In this document: one piece after another, positions 23,201 to 31,101 of the stretch | How positions within the stretch are numbered: the stretch's first letter is position 1 | How the letters are laid out: every line of letters starts with the position of its first letter | DNA from: Rhodothermia bacterium | GTDB lineage: Bacteria; Bacteroidota; Rhodothermia; Rhodothermales; JAAAOL01 | NCBI GenBank assembly: GCA_030428385.1 | Contig: JAUIDY010000048.1 | Coordinates: 1-42,740 of the forward strand | DNA: 42,740 nucleotides | Direction of reading: 5' to 3' | The notes under the pieces: model-generated | What the model saw: only the letters and a program-made list of their open reading frames with translations | Told to the model about the DNA's origin: nothing | Databases searched by the model: none | Program-made: the position numbers and the translations under genes

Positions 23201-25212
23201 GCAGGGGGGTCGACGACGATGTCCCAGGTCACTGCTGCCGAATGCCCGAAGTAGCACAGCCACGACGAACCCACCCGCAGCGAAACCCGGATCGAGTCCT
23301 GGAGGCTGGCGTCGGGCGGTAGTTCATCCGACACCGTGCGCACGAAGCGGGTGGTGTCCATGCCAGTGGGGGGGGCTAGCGCCCGCCCGGCCCAGCGGTT
23401 GATGTGGTTGCCCAGCAGGTTTTGTTCGCCCAGGTCGCGGCTGCCCACCATCATAATCATTTCCTTGTTCCAATCATCGAGCGGAGCGGCTTCATAGGAC
23501 TGAAGCTTTTGAAGGAAAAGAAGTCCGGCTTCGTTGTCGCGAAGCGGGAGACGCCCAATGGCCGTGAACTCGGTCCAGTCGTCTTCCCCTTCCCCTTGCA
23601 TGACGAGCCAGCCATCCGAGGAGGCTTGTCCATAGGAGATCACCTCCCACAGGGGACGGGGGCGGGTCCGGTCCGCATACAGCGCATCGCCCCACAGGGT
23701 GACGAAGCGGGTGGGCGTAGCGCTTTCGCGGGTGGTGCGCAGAAAACGGCGAACGGCAATGGGCGTGGGACGCCCGTAATCGAACTGGTCGTAGATGTCC
23801 TGGATGTCTACCACGAGGGTTTCATAGCCATTCTGACTGCTTCGGTACATGGCCAGGGCGTCCGCCGACGGGCGCAGCAAGGCCGACGAAATGATGAGGT
23901 AGTCGATGTTCTGGGCTTCGGCAAGCAGGTCGGAGGTCGTATCAAGCTGGATGGCTGCTGGTGCCAATAGCGCGTCGCGGGTGGTGGTCCAGTAGGTGTT
24001 GTTGCGGGTGGGTTGATGCGAAAAAGAGACGTCGCCTTCCGGGGTGGTGGTTAACGCCTGAAACCAGCGCGCCTGCGGATTAAATACCAGCACCGGGGCA
24101 CCGCCCAAGAAGCCGTTGAGGGCAAACTGTCCGCCTTCATTGCGTTCAATGGCAAAGTCCAGCCGCCCATCTACAGCGGTCAGGGTGCGGATGTAGGAAA
24201 TGTGGATAAAGTCGACATAGCTTTGGTGGGGGAAGGTAGCGGCATCGTTAAACGAGATGAGGCGCACCCGGAATCGGTTCTGGTTGTCGTCGGGGATGGC
24301 ATCCCCCCCTGCGGCACCGCGCAGCTCACCAAATTGGTAGCCGGACCAGGAGACCTCGTCATAGACGCGATAGTTTGTGGACCCATCCTCCTCGGTTTGC
24401 AAGGCCAACTGGATACGGAAAGCGGTGGGCGTACGGCTGTTTACCTTTGCCCATACTATGATGGAATCGGCCGCAAGGCCGGTCCGGGCGTCATTAATGA
24501 GGTTGAAGGTGTTGGTGCGGTTGGTCTCTGCGTTATTGCTGTTGTTATGCCGCAAGCCATTCCAATAATTTCCTTCCCCTCGGGTGTAGAAAGGGTTTTC
24601 TGTTTCTCCGCTATCGCCCGGATAATAGGTGTTGTCGGGTTCGGTAAACAGGGTGTCGCGGTAGGTAGTGATGACGTTGGCGAGGGGGGCAGGCGTGTCG
24701 GCTGTGTACCGCAGTCCTTGCCCGGACCCCCAGGTGAGCCAGTAGTGGGTGGTGTCGGTGTACAGGCTGTTGTAGGTACTGCTTTGCCAAGCCGGGTCCC
24801 GGTAGGCCCAGCTTTCATCGGTGCCCTGGTTGCGTTTGCCCACGAACAAGATCTGGGAGGCATCGGTGAGTGTGCTGGCATTGCCTTCATAAACCAGCGG
24901 GATCTCCTGGCCGTGTTCCAAAAGCCGAAGGCTGCTCGGGGTGATGGCTGACAGGTTCACCCCGGCCTGGGCGAGGTCGGTCCCGCGCACCTGATAGACG
25001 CCATCTTCGGTAACGGCAATCTTGACGTAGGACTGGGAGGGGTTGTACCACGACGGGTCGTAGTCGCTATCTTGCGCCACGGCGGTGGTCCACGCCACGG
25101 GCAGGGCCGCAAGAAAGAACAAAGCCCCCAGGAAACGGGCAGGGTGCAGGGGGTTAATCTCGAAATGAAACCCTTTTATGAAAAGCAACGGGTGCATGAG
25201 ATGGTTCAACAT
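20245..25212 (-). CDS. porU2: T9SS PorU2-type C25 peptidase/sortase with C-terminal sorting domain
   Basis: This is a protein of about 1655 residues. It starts at ATG 25212 (ATG 25197 also possible), which places a signal peptide at residues ~1-45; the frame extends upstream to 25377 without a signal-like sequence. The N-terminal beta domain has VTEDGVYQVRGTDL, a PorU/gingipain-like start. The C25 peptidase domain carries the catalytic pair His657 (Y-F-G-H-S) and Cys687 (L-G-C-R-T-G-A-F). CARDB- and Ig-like domains follow, up to the C-terminal module YPYPNPMGSFTRFAF with G-V-Y-L-Y-K-V and a K-L-V-V-L-R end, which is a T9SS/FlgD-like sorting domain. PorU-type enzymes cut the sorting domain off exported cargo and attach the cargo to a lipopolysaccharide glycan at the cell surface. 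The gene is coupled to a glycosyltransferase gene and surrounded by glycan genes. Confidence 0.85.
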   Translation of the reverse strand: MLNHLMHPLLFIKGFHFEINPLHPARFLGALFFLAALPVAWTTAVAQDSDYDPSWYNPSQSYVKIAVTEDGVYQVRGTDLAQAGVNLSAITPSSLRLLEHGQEIPLVYEGNASTLTDASQILFVGKRNQGTDESWAYRDPAWQSSTYNSLYTDTTHYWLTWGSGQGLRYTADTPAPLANVITTYRDTLFTEPDNTYYPGDSGETENPFYTRGEGNYWNGLRHNNSNNAETNRTNTFNLINDARTGLAADSIIVWAKVNSRTPTAFRIQLALQTEEDGSTNYRVYDEVSWSGYQFGELRGAAGGDAIPDDNQNRFRVRLISFNDAATFPHQSYVDFIHISYIRTLTAVDGRLDFAIERNEGGQFALNGFLGGAPVLVFNPQARWFQALTTTPEGDVSFSHQPTRNNTYWTTTRDALLAPAAIQLDTTSDLLAEAQNIDYLIISSALLRPSADALAMYRSSQNGYETLVVDIQDIYDQFDYGRPTPIAVRRFLRTTRESATPTRFVTLWGDALYADRTRPRPLWEVISYGQASSDGWLVMQGEGEDDWTEFTAIGRLPLRDNEAGLLFLQKLQSYEAAPLDDWNKEMIMMVGSRDLGEQNLLGNHINRWAGRALAPPTGMDTTRFVRTVSDELPPDASLQDSIRVSLRVGSSWLCYFGHSAAVTWDIVVDPPAEFNNAGRLPLALSLGCRTGAFGGGANVDGDVPVLAEQLVLGSLNGAIAHWGTSGLSTISASARLGDETHELVFGDTLRVIGAVFQEAKRRYATSGAFSLRDLVQFGLIGDPATTLNIPVQPDLVATSDLIRIEPLAPVPADSQLTVLVTPRNLGLVPSGPVQFRLLHTPPGGAALPYDSTITDLETPLAFSVRINDGMVGTNNFMVQVDPDNVYDEVSELNNTAETSHVIFSTNVDLVAPRNLSVITGSPLSLRVAFTPEENSSTRIAFELDSSPTFDSPNLLQFEDAFTAGFAIWEITQALATEQPYYWRARVNDPDELTRWQESAFYLAASGAEQAWQQNATFFDRNTQSPSLVWDGALWSFTEFDREIEIASSGNNGILLGRILVDGISYQGLSLGYGIVVLNGTTGEVRAQTAAMPYANDFESPDDARARLDTLFTETVQENDYVLVRTRHIVAQETEIAEDIKALWRGLGSTAIDTLDHNDLWTMVARIGHPDETVEMAIESDVDLVQDARLFFRSGSGTTQSPRIGPARTWESISWDGTLPNAASEISVTVLDGETDAVLLDDLSAPGALTDLSAISAQETPFLRLQATLSDSSRQATPQLLQWAVNFSTVSEVVLDPATFTLSADTLNEGDVLTATGALLNLSDQPTDSVLVELRLTDTANRTSVVGADTIASIPPLGTVSTNFTIATEGLEGTNRLTLEAEQPSVREPVTINNIAFTEFTVRGDEMAPTLMVSVEGDMLPHDPEPVRDLQSPDIPVVSAQPTIEIVFADENPFKLLQDTTLATVTLENVSEGVTRTVYFQSNEVSFEPATEARNEARIIFTPDFTDLNAVFTLRVRAFDVAGNEAIGSPYQVHFRVITAIDAFGVSSLYPYPNPMGSFTRFAFELRGSDPSVVDDLRIRIYTLTGRVVREFNLVENPALLESGGLRIGWNKMLWDGTDEDGDQVATGVYLYKVIMRANGEDLDINDEAIEKLVVLR

Positions 25213-25527
25213 GGTACAACGGAGGAGCAAACGTAACAGGTCAAAGATAATGCCGCCTCCTGAAAGGCTGTTTCTGGAGTTGTAATCGTAGGCATTACAG
25301 CGCCCGTGCTGTGTCGGTGCTCCCGCCTTTGGGTCCCGCGCATGCCGTGCGGCCGAGAAACGTTTGAACCCATTCATTCACCATGACATCGTGCTTGCTT
25401 CGGAAAGTCAATACAGCCGCTTAGAAAGAAGGGGCGGGAATACATAAAGACAAGCGCTTTAATCTACTGCTTTGTTTGCTACAAAACTAGGTGCCAGCCG
25501 TTGGTTGTGCATCAATAATTGGGAGCG
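25213..25527. other. Divergent intergenic region between sortase and flippase genes
   Basis: About 315 bases separate the two divergent starts. AT-richer stretches lie near 25380-25500, suitable for promoters in both directions, but I find no sequence close to the Bacteroidota consensus (TTTG and TAnnTTTG at correct spacing). An AGGAGG at 25541-25546 followed by ATG at 25551 is out of frame with the flippase and is inside its coding region. Confidence 0.4.
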
Positions 25528-26847
25528 ATGATGTTGAAAAAGGAGGCCCCATGGCAGCGCGGAGGCATGCTTCGGTTGGTAGCGCAGGGGGCACGGGGTG
25601 CCTTGGTGGCGCAGGGAATGGGGTTAGGGCTTGGATATGTGTTGCACGTCGCGTTGGCGCAGTGGATGGACGTGGTGGGCTATGGCATCTATACGTATGT
25701 GCTGGCGTGGACGTCGGTCTTCACGCTTTTCGCGGCAGCGGGCTTTCCGCTTAGCGTGGTGCGGTTTGTACCGGCCTATGAAGCCGGGCAGCAGTGGGGA
25801 TTGCTCCGGGGCTTTATGCGGTGGAGCACACAGCGGGTGGTGCTGCTCGGAAGTGTGGGGGCGCTGGGGTTTAGCCTGGGGGCCTGGGGTTGGGCATCGT
25901 CGTCCTATCGTTCGACCTTGGTGGTAGGCGGCGGGCTGATTCTTGTCAATGCCTTGTTTCACCTGTTGTCGGGGATGTTAAAAAGTGTCCATCGAATTAC
26001 GCTGGCCCATGCGCTAACGGCGCTGCGCCACGTGGGGGTGTTGGTGCTTGGGGTATTGGTAGTGAGCATCGGGGGTGGGTTGACCCCGGTTGTTGCGGTG
26101 GCGCTTACTGTGGCTGCCATCAGCATGGCCGGGTTGGGCTGTGTGCCGGTGCTATGGCGCTCGCTGCCAGCGGAGGTTGCCGCAACACCGCCTCGCTATG
26201 AAACCACGCACTGGTGGCGCATTTCGTTGTCGTTGTTTGGGGTGGGGGGATTTGCTCTGGTGTTGCACCAAACGGACTTGCTCATGGTGGGGTCGTTGCT
26301 AGGACCCGAAGAGGCGGGGTTGTATGCGGCCGCCTCACGCACGGCTTTGCTGGTTAACCTGATCCCGTTTGCCATCGCCGCCGCCGCTGACCCGATGGTG
26401 GCACGGCTCCACGCCCAGGACGATGTCCCGGCGTTGCAAGCGCTAACAAAGGCCACGACGCGCTGGGCGTTTGGGCTGGCGCTGGGTGTGGGAGGAGCCG
26501 TGGTACTCACGGGGGGGTGGATTTTGCTGCTTTTTGGAGAAGGCTTTGCCACAGCCTATCCGGTGCTGGTGGTGTTGGCGGGCGGGCATGTGGTACAGAC
26601 CGCCGTAGGCATCGCCGGAAGCCTGCTGAACCTCACGGGCCATCAACGCATCAGCCTGTATGTTTTTGGCGGATGCGCCCTGTTCAACGTGCTGCTTAAT
26701 GCGGTGGGGATCTGGCTGGGCGGCATGATGGGAGCAGCGATTGCCACGGTCATCACCACCGCGCTGCTCAGCCTTTTGCTCTGGGGCATGGCGCGTAAGC
26801 ACCTGCACATCGACGCCTCGGTTATAGCGGCGTGGCGGTCCTCCTAA
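25528..26847 (+). CDS. Polysaccharide flippase, Wzx/MATE-like (MOP superfamily)
   Basis: This 439-aa integral membrane protein has about 12 hydrophobic segments spread along its length. It has the first-helix pattern ARGALVAQGMGLGLGYVLHV and a cytoplasmic AAGFPLSVVRFVPAY. The mid-protein VLHQTDLLMVGSLLGPEEAGLYAAASRTA is typical of Wzx and other polysaccharide-export flippases. These move lipid-linked oligosaccharides across the inner membrane. ATG 25528 or 25531 is taken as start; an in-frame TTG at 25519 is an alternative. A short GGGAG precedes it. The stop overlaps that of the next convergent gene by four bases (CTAA). It is divergent from the sortase gene. Confidence 0.88.
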   Translation: MMLKKEAPWQRGGMLRLVAQGARGALVAQGMGLGLGYVLHVALAQWMDVVGYGIYTYVLAWTSVFTLFAAAGFPLSVVRFVPAYEAGQQWGLLRGFMRWSTQRVVLLGSVGALGFSLGAWGWASSSYRSTLVVGGGLILVNALFHLLSGMLKSVHRITLAHALTALRHVGVLVLGVLVVSIGGGLTPVVAVALTVAAISMAGLGCVPVLWRSLPAEVAATPPRYETTHWWRISLSLFGVGGFALVLHQTDLLMVGSLLGPEEAGLYAAASRTALLVNLIPFAIAAAADPMVARLHAQDDVPALQALTKATTRWAFGLALGVGGAVVLTGGWILLLFGEGFATAYPVLVVLAGGHVVQTAVGIAGSLLNLTGHQRISLYVFGGCALFNVLLNAVGIWLGGMMGAAIATVITTALLSLLLWGMARKHLHIDASVIAAWRSS

Positions 26848-28235
26848 TCCCAGGCGGGGCGCTTGAGCATCAACAGGGCGAGCAAAAGGACGGTGGGCCA
26901 GAGTTGAAAAAACAGCCGCGAGGTGGCGGTACGCAGCTGCCACAGCAGGTCTGCCGAGCTCATCGCCATCACGAGAAAGTAGCCCGTCAGCATCATGGTC
27001 AGCACAAGCAACCCGGTTTGGAGGCCCGGCTCTTTCCAGAAGCCCCGCCGAAGGCCGAGGATGCCCATGCACAGCATCAACAAATAAGCGGTCAGGGCAT
27101 CCGGGCGCAGAAACAAGGACAGGACGTAGCTGCCCATCTGTACCGTCCGGCTGGGGTCTAGCACTTGCGCTACCGCCTGCGGGGCCGCTTGGCTGGTCAG
27201 CAGGGTGCTGGGGCCTGCCACCTGCATTTTGAAATAGCACCATACCAGAAAGACGGGCACCCACCCCCACAGGAACACCCGCCCTTCGCGGAGCCAGGCC
27301 CCCCGCCCCGGCTGCTGAAACACCAGCACGAGTCCACGCGCCAGAACCAGCGCAAGCACAAGGAGCAACCCTTCGTTTTTTGTCCACATCGCGAGCCCGG
27401 CGCTCAGCCCTGCCAGCGCCCACAATCCGGTGGGTTTTTCCGGGCGCAGGTGGTCGTGCAACAGGTAGAGGGTCACCGCGGCCAACAGGTAGAAGGCGAA
27501 GGGGGCGTCGGCATATTGCGCGGCCCCGTGCCGGATGAAATAGGGCGTGCCAGCGAGCAAGAGGCCGCCCATCACCGCGTGCCACCGCCCCCGCAACGTG
27601 TGCAGCGCGGCCACCAACAGCAGAAGGGTGGCTCCGGTAAAGAGCGCTGCGAGCAGGGACGGGGCGGCAGGATGTTCGGCGCCCACGTACGTCCACAGTC
27701 GCGCCACGTTGGCGGGCAGGAGCAAGGGATAATCGACGCTGGACCACGCGATAATGGGCGAAAAGGCGCGTTCCCAGATGGGACTTCCCATAAACAAGAA
27801 GCGGGCCTTGAGATTCCACGACGCCCAGGCATCCCAGCCGCCATGCGGGGCGTTGAGAGACAGCAAGACCAGGTTGATGGCGGTTACCCCCAAAACACCA
27901 ACCAGCACAGCCATGCTTCCGGAAAAGGCAACAGGAGGCGGTATCGTCTGGGCGCGAGGCTGCCTCGGTGGCATCACGCGGCGATAGTAGAAGGCCAGCC
28001 CCAGCACCACGCATCCCACAATGGTTTCCGTCCAAACGACCACGGGGCCCGCATCTCCCGTTAGGGCCAAAATCAGGAAAAAGGAAAGGGAGGCGATGCC
28101 CAAGCCAGTTCCCACGGCAAAGGCCAGCACCAAAAGCGGCGAAACTCGGTGGCGGACGGGACGGAAGGCCCACCGGGAGACGACCCACCCGATGCCAAGG
28201 GGCCAAAGCAGCGCCGCAGCAAGCCATCCCATCAT
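26844..28235 (-). CDS. GT39/GT83-like membrane glycosyltransferase
   Basis: This 463-aa protein has many transmembrane helices, starting MMGWLAAALLWPLGIGWVV. An early extracytoplasmic loop contains G-W-D-A-W-A-S-W-N-L-K-A-R and then VDYPLLLPAN. A later segment QYADAPFAFYLL is like the loops of dolichyl-phosphate-mannose mannosyltransferase and ArnT-type enzymes. Such enzymes move a sugar from a polyprenyl phosphate carrier to a protein, lipid or glycan on the outer face of the membrane. The ATG at 28235 overlaps the stop of the upstream small gene as ATGA, so the two are co-translated. The exact family number is uncertain. A much longer minus-strand open frame through 26443-28227 is a shadow. 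Confidence 0.78.
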   Translation of the reverse strand: MMGWLAAALLWPLGIGWVVSRWAFRPVRHRVSPLLVLAFAVGTGLGIASLSFFLILALTGDAGPVVVWTETIVGCVVLGLAFYYRRVMPPRQPRAQTIPPPVAFSGSMAVLVGVLGVTAINLVLLSLNAPHGGWDAWASWNLKARFLFMGSPIWERAFSPIIAWSSVDYPLLLPANVARLWTYVGAEHPAAPSLLAALFTGATLLLLVAALHTLRGRWHAVMGGLLLAGTPYFIRHGAAQYADAPFAFYLLAAVTLYLLHDHLRPEKPTGLWALAGLSAGLAMWTKNEGLLLVLALVLARGLVLVFQQPGRGAWLREGRVFLWGWVPVFLVWCYFKMQVAGPSTLLTSQAAPQAVAQVLDPSRTVQMGSYVLSLFLRPDALTAYLLMLCMGILGLRRGFWKEPGLQTGLLVLTMMLTGYFLVMAMSSADLLWQLRTATSRLFFQLWPTVLLLALLMLKRPAWD

Positions 28236-28654
28236 GGCAAGGCCCGCCGTTGATACACCCGCACGCTGTCGTTGATCGCCGCCACTAAGGCCCAGGGTTC
28301 CTCCGGTGTGGCGGAAGGAATCGGAGGTGCCCCCTTCCCGTTGACGAGCATCCACGCATGGCGGGCCGTGGTGTCAAGCAGGGTGGGTGCCAGGGCGTAC
28401 TGCGCCGCCGTGAGGTAAAACATGGGGTGCTGATCCGCCTGGCGGTTGATGAAAGTCACGGTGGCGTCGTTGGGAAGCATCGGACGAACGGCATCCAACG
28501 CGGAAACATAGGCGGCCACAGGATTGGGGGGCTGTATTCCTGCACGACGCTGGTGTAACGTCCCGGATTCGGTATACAGGAGGTGCAGCGAGGTACAGAT
28601 CGTGGCCACTGCGACGAGTGTCAACACGCCCGCAGCCCGTGATTCAGAGGCCAT
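28232..28654 (-). CDS. Small membrane-anchored protein coupled to the GT39-like gene
   Basis: This 140-aa protein is read from ATG 28654. One N-terminal helix at ~7-26 (GVLTLVAVATICTSLHLLY) leads to a small extracytoplasmic domain with VAAYVSALDAVRPMLP, ATVTFINRQADQ and a Y-L-T-A-A-Q-Y-A-L-A-P-T-L-L motif. The last motif resembles soluble pieces found beside GT39-type membrane proteins, so it may act as a subunit or partner of the downstream enzyme. I do not know an assigned function. Its stop overlaps the next start (ATGA). Its start is divergent from the GT2 gene at 28782. Confidence 0.7.
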   Translation of the reverse strand: MASESRAAGVLTLVAVATICTSLHLLYTESGTLHQRRAGIQPPNPVAAYVSALDAVRPMLPNDATVTFINRQADQHPMFYLTAAQYALAPTLLDTTARHAWMLVNGKGAPPIPSATPEEPWALVAAINDSVRVYQRRALP

Positions 28655-28781
28655 GGTGGAATGGAGAACGGAAGCAGAGATTGAGAAAAGGGGCAACGCA
28701 ACCCATGCCCTGAACCGATGGGTAACCCTCGTTGTTGCAGCAGGCTCGAAGCGATGGCGAACGGGCGACAAGAAAAAGCAG

Positions 28782-29768
28782 GTGTCGGTGAACAAAAACA
28801 ATCCCCCGCAACAGATTCCAGCATGGCCCCGCGTGACGGTGGTAATGCTGGCGTATAACCGCAGCGCCGCCGTGCAGGAGAGCTTGCACCACCTCACCAC
28901 CCATCTGGAATATCCATCCGCTCAGCTTGACTTCCTCGTGGTGGATAATGCCTCGACCGATGGAACAGCGGCTATGGTGAAGGAGACCTTTCCGCAGGTG
29001 CGCGTGCTCACTAACGCCCGCAACCAGGGCGCGCCCGGTTGGAACACGGGCTTTCAGCAGGCCACGGGCGACTTTGTGCTGATCCTGGACGATGATGCCT
29101 ACCTCACAGGTACGGCACTGCAAGACGCCGTGCAGGTCGCGCACATGCATAATGCCGACCTTGTTTCGTTCACCATCCACGACCCCGAGGGGCGTTCGTT
29201 TAATGCCCATTACAACACCGGTTTGCTGTCGTTTTGGGGCTGCGCCGCGCTGGTCCGCCGGGAGGTGCTGGATGCTCTACAAGGCTATGACCCGCAGATT
29301 TTTCTATGGGGCAACGAACTGGAATTTACCATGCGGGCGTTGGATGCCGGTTTTTGCCATCTTTTTTTGCCTGACGTGGTGGCGATCCACCTGAAACCTG
29401 TGCCGACCCACCCGACGTACGACGGGCGGGTGCACCGCCTCAACACGCGCCACCTGGCATATATTGCTGCCAAACTGTTGCAGCCTGCCGAGGCGGTGTC
29501 GGTGCTGCTCCGACTGGGGCTCCGGCTGGGCCTCACGGCTTTGCGTCGTCCTTCGGCCTGGCCGATCTTTTTGGATCTTGTGAGCGGATTGCGTCAGGGA
29601 ATGCGGTACCGCCAGCCAGTGCGTGTGTCGGTGTCACGGTGTTATGCAAGGCATTTTCCCGAGTTTATCAACCAACTTCCCTACCGGCTGAAACACCGTC
29701 GCTGGACGGATTTCTTCGCCACCCGGACCCGCTTTTTTCCTTCCTCAACCGCCAGCTTGCGTCTATGA
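28782..29768 (+). CDS. Glycosyltransferase family 2
   Basis: This 328-aa GT-A enzyme has WPRVTVVMLAYNRS, L-V-V-D-N-A-S-T-D-G-T for nucleotide binding, and V-L-I-L-D-D-D-A-Y for the metal. W-G-N-E-L-E-F-T-M-R is the probable acceptor and catalytic region. The open frame extends upstream to 28524, but that part overlaps the divergent small gene. GTG 28782 (or GTG 28788) leaves about 127 bases for promoters and gives a normal N-terminus; ATG 28653 is a less likely start. The stop overlaps the next start as ATGA at 29765-29768. It is probably cytoplasmic and peripheral to the membrane, adding one sugar to a glycan. The donor is unknown. Confidence 0.87.
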   Translation: MSVNKNNPPQQIPAWPRVTVVMLAYNRSAAVQESLHHLTTHLEYPSAQLDFLVVDNASTDGTAAMVKETFPQVRVLTNARNQGAPGWNTGFQQATGDFVLILDDDAYLTGTALQDAVQVAHMHNADLVSFTIHDPEGRSFNAHYNTGLLSFWGCAALVRREVLDALQGYDPQIFLWGNELEFTMRALDAGFCHLFLPDVVAIHLKPVPTHPTYDGRVHRLNTRHLAYIAAKLLQPAEAVSVLLRLGLRLGLTALRRPSAWPIFLDLVSGLRQGMRYRQPVRVSVSRCYARHFPEFINQLPYRLKHRRWTDFFATRTRFFPSSTASLRL

Positions 29769-31096
29769 CCCTCGAAACTCTTCCTGTGGTGGTGTTGGGC
29801 GGAGGCGTGACCGGGCTGTCGGTGGGCTGGGCGTCGGGAGGAACGGTGTTCGAAGCCGCTGCCACGCCGGGCGGGATCTGTTCGTCATATTACCTACGTC
29901 CCGGTACCACCGAGCGCCTGCCCCAGCGCCCCGCCGATGGCAACGCCTATCGCTTTGAGTTGGGGGGCGGGCACTGGATCTTCGGCGGCGATGCGGAGGT
30001 GCTGCGATTTATTTCGACGCAAACGCCTGTGCGTACCTACCGCCGCCGGTCCGGGGTTTATTTTGCGGGGTCGGGGACGTATGTGCCCTATCCACTCCAG
30101 TATCACACCGCCGCGCTGGGGGCCACGGTAGCTGCGCAGGCCGTTGCGGAGTTAACCCATCCTACGCCTCCCACTGATGGAACAATGGCGGCATGGCTCA
30201 CCGCTCGTTTTGGGCCGACGCTGACGGCGCATTTTTTCGGTCCCTTTCACGAACGGTATACGGCGGGATTGTGGACGGAGATTGCGCCGCAGGATGGCTA
30301 CAAGTCGCCGGTTGATCCGGCGCTGGCAGCGCAAGGCGCACGGGGCGAGGGCGTCGCCGCGGGCTACAACGTGCAGTTCGTCTATCCATATGAGGGCCTT
30401 GATGCGCTGGCCCGTCGCCTGGCAGCCGGAGGAACCGTGCGGTATGGCAAACGGGCAGTTGCTATCGACTCGGCAGACAAGATAGTGCAGTTTGCTGATG
30501 GCACAGCAGTGCGCTATGATACCCTCGTTTCCACGTTGCCGCTCCACACGACGCTGGCAATGGCGGGGCTGGGTGAGGGGTTGGAAGCCGATCCGTATAC
30601 ATCCGTGCTGGTGCTCAACATCGGCGCGGTGCGGAGTGCGCGGTGCCCCGATGACTATTGGCTGTATGTGCCCGACAGCGCGTCGGGCTTTTTCCGCGTG
30701 GGATGCTATAGCAACGTCGAACCCGAGTTTTTGCCCGCTTCGGCGCGGGCTGCCGGAGACCGCGTGAGCTTCTATGTCGAGCGGGCGTTCCGGGGTGGCA
30801 CGCGCCCGACGGATGCTGAGGTGCAAGCCTATGCCGAGGGCGTAGTCAAAGAATTGCAGACGTGGGGGTTTATCGGCGAGGTGGAGGCTATCGATCCGAC
30901 CTGGATTGAGACGGCCTACACGTGGTCACGTCCTGGGTCTACCTGGCGTGCTGATGCCCTCGCCCGTCTCGAAGCCAAGGGCATCACCATGGTGGGGCGT
31001 TATGCCCGGTGGCATTTTCAGGGCATCGCCGATTCCATCCGCGACGGGCTGGCGGTGGGAGCGCCGTTGCGGATTGCGGATGTGGAAAAAGGGTAA
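29765..31096 (+). CDS. FAD-dependent oxidoreductase, UDP-galactopyranose mutase/protoporphyrinogen oxidase-like
   Basis: This 443-aa flavoprotein begins with an FAD-binding Rossmann motif V-V-V-L-G-G-G-V-T-G-L-S, then FEAAATPGGICSS. A near-C-terminal segment GRYARWHFQGIADSIRDG matches the second FAD-contact region of amine-oxidase-like and UGM-like enzymes. Between them is a substrate domain with FGPFHERYTAGLWTEIAP. Relatives in glycan loci either isomerise UDP-sugars to furanose forms or oxidise or desaturate lipid or sugar intermediates. The locus suggests a nucleotide-sugar or carrier step here. The start overlaps the GT2 stop (ATGA), so it is co-translated with that enzyme, and the next GT2 gene starts 5 bases after its stop. 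Confidence 0.82.
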   Translation: MTLETLPVVVLGGGVTGLSVGWASGGTVFEAAATPGGICSSYYLRPGTTERLPQRPADGNAYRFELGGGHWIFGGDAEVLRFISTQTPVRTYRRRSGVYFAGSGTYVPYPLQYHTAALGATVAAQAVAELTHPTPPTDGTMAAWLTARFGPTLTAHFFGPFHERYTAGLWTEIAPQDGYKSPVDPALAAQGARGEGVAAGYNVQFVYPYEGLDALARRLAAGGTVRYGKRAVAIDSADKIVQFADGTAVRYDTLVSTLPLHTTLAMAGLGEGLEADPYTSVLVLNIGAVRSARCPDDYWLYVPDSASGFFRVGCYSNVEPEFLPASARAAGDRVSFYVERAFRGGTRPTDAEVQAYAEGVVKELQTWGFIGEVEAIDPTWIETAYTWSRPGSTWRADALARLEAKGITMVGRYARWHFQGIADSIRDGLAVGAPLRIADVEKG

Positions 31097-31101
31097 GCAT
31101 C

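Noticed and set aside
25541-25553. AGGAGG followed by ATG at 25551, a textbook-looking ribosome site
   Set aside because: The ATG is out of frame with the flippase and opens only an 87-codon or shorter frame without protein-like features.
26443-28227. A 594-codon minus-strand frame across the flippase and GT39-like genes
   Set aside because: It is Arg/Gly/Pro-rich and lies in a different frame from the clear membrane protein; a GC-rich shadow.
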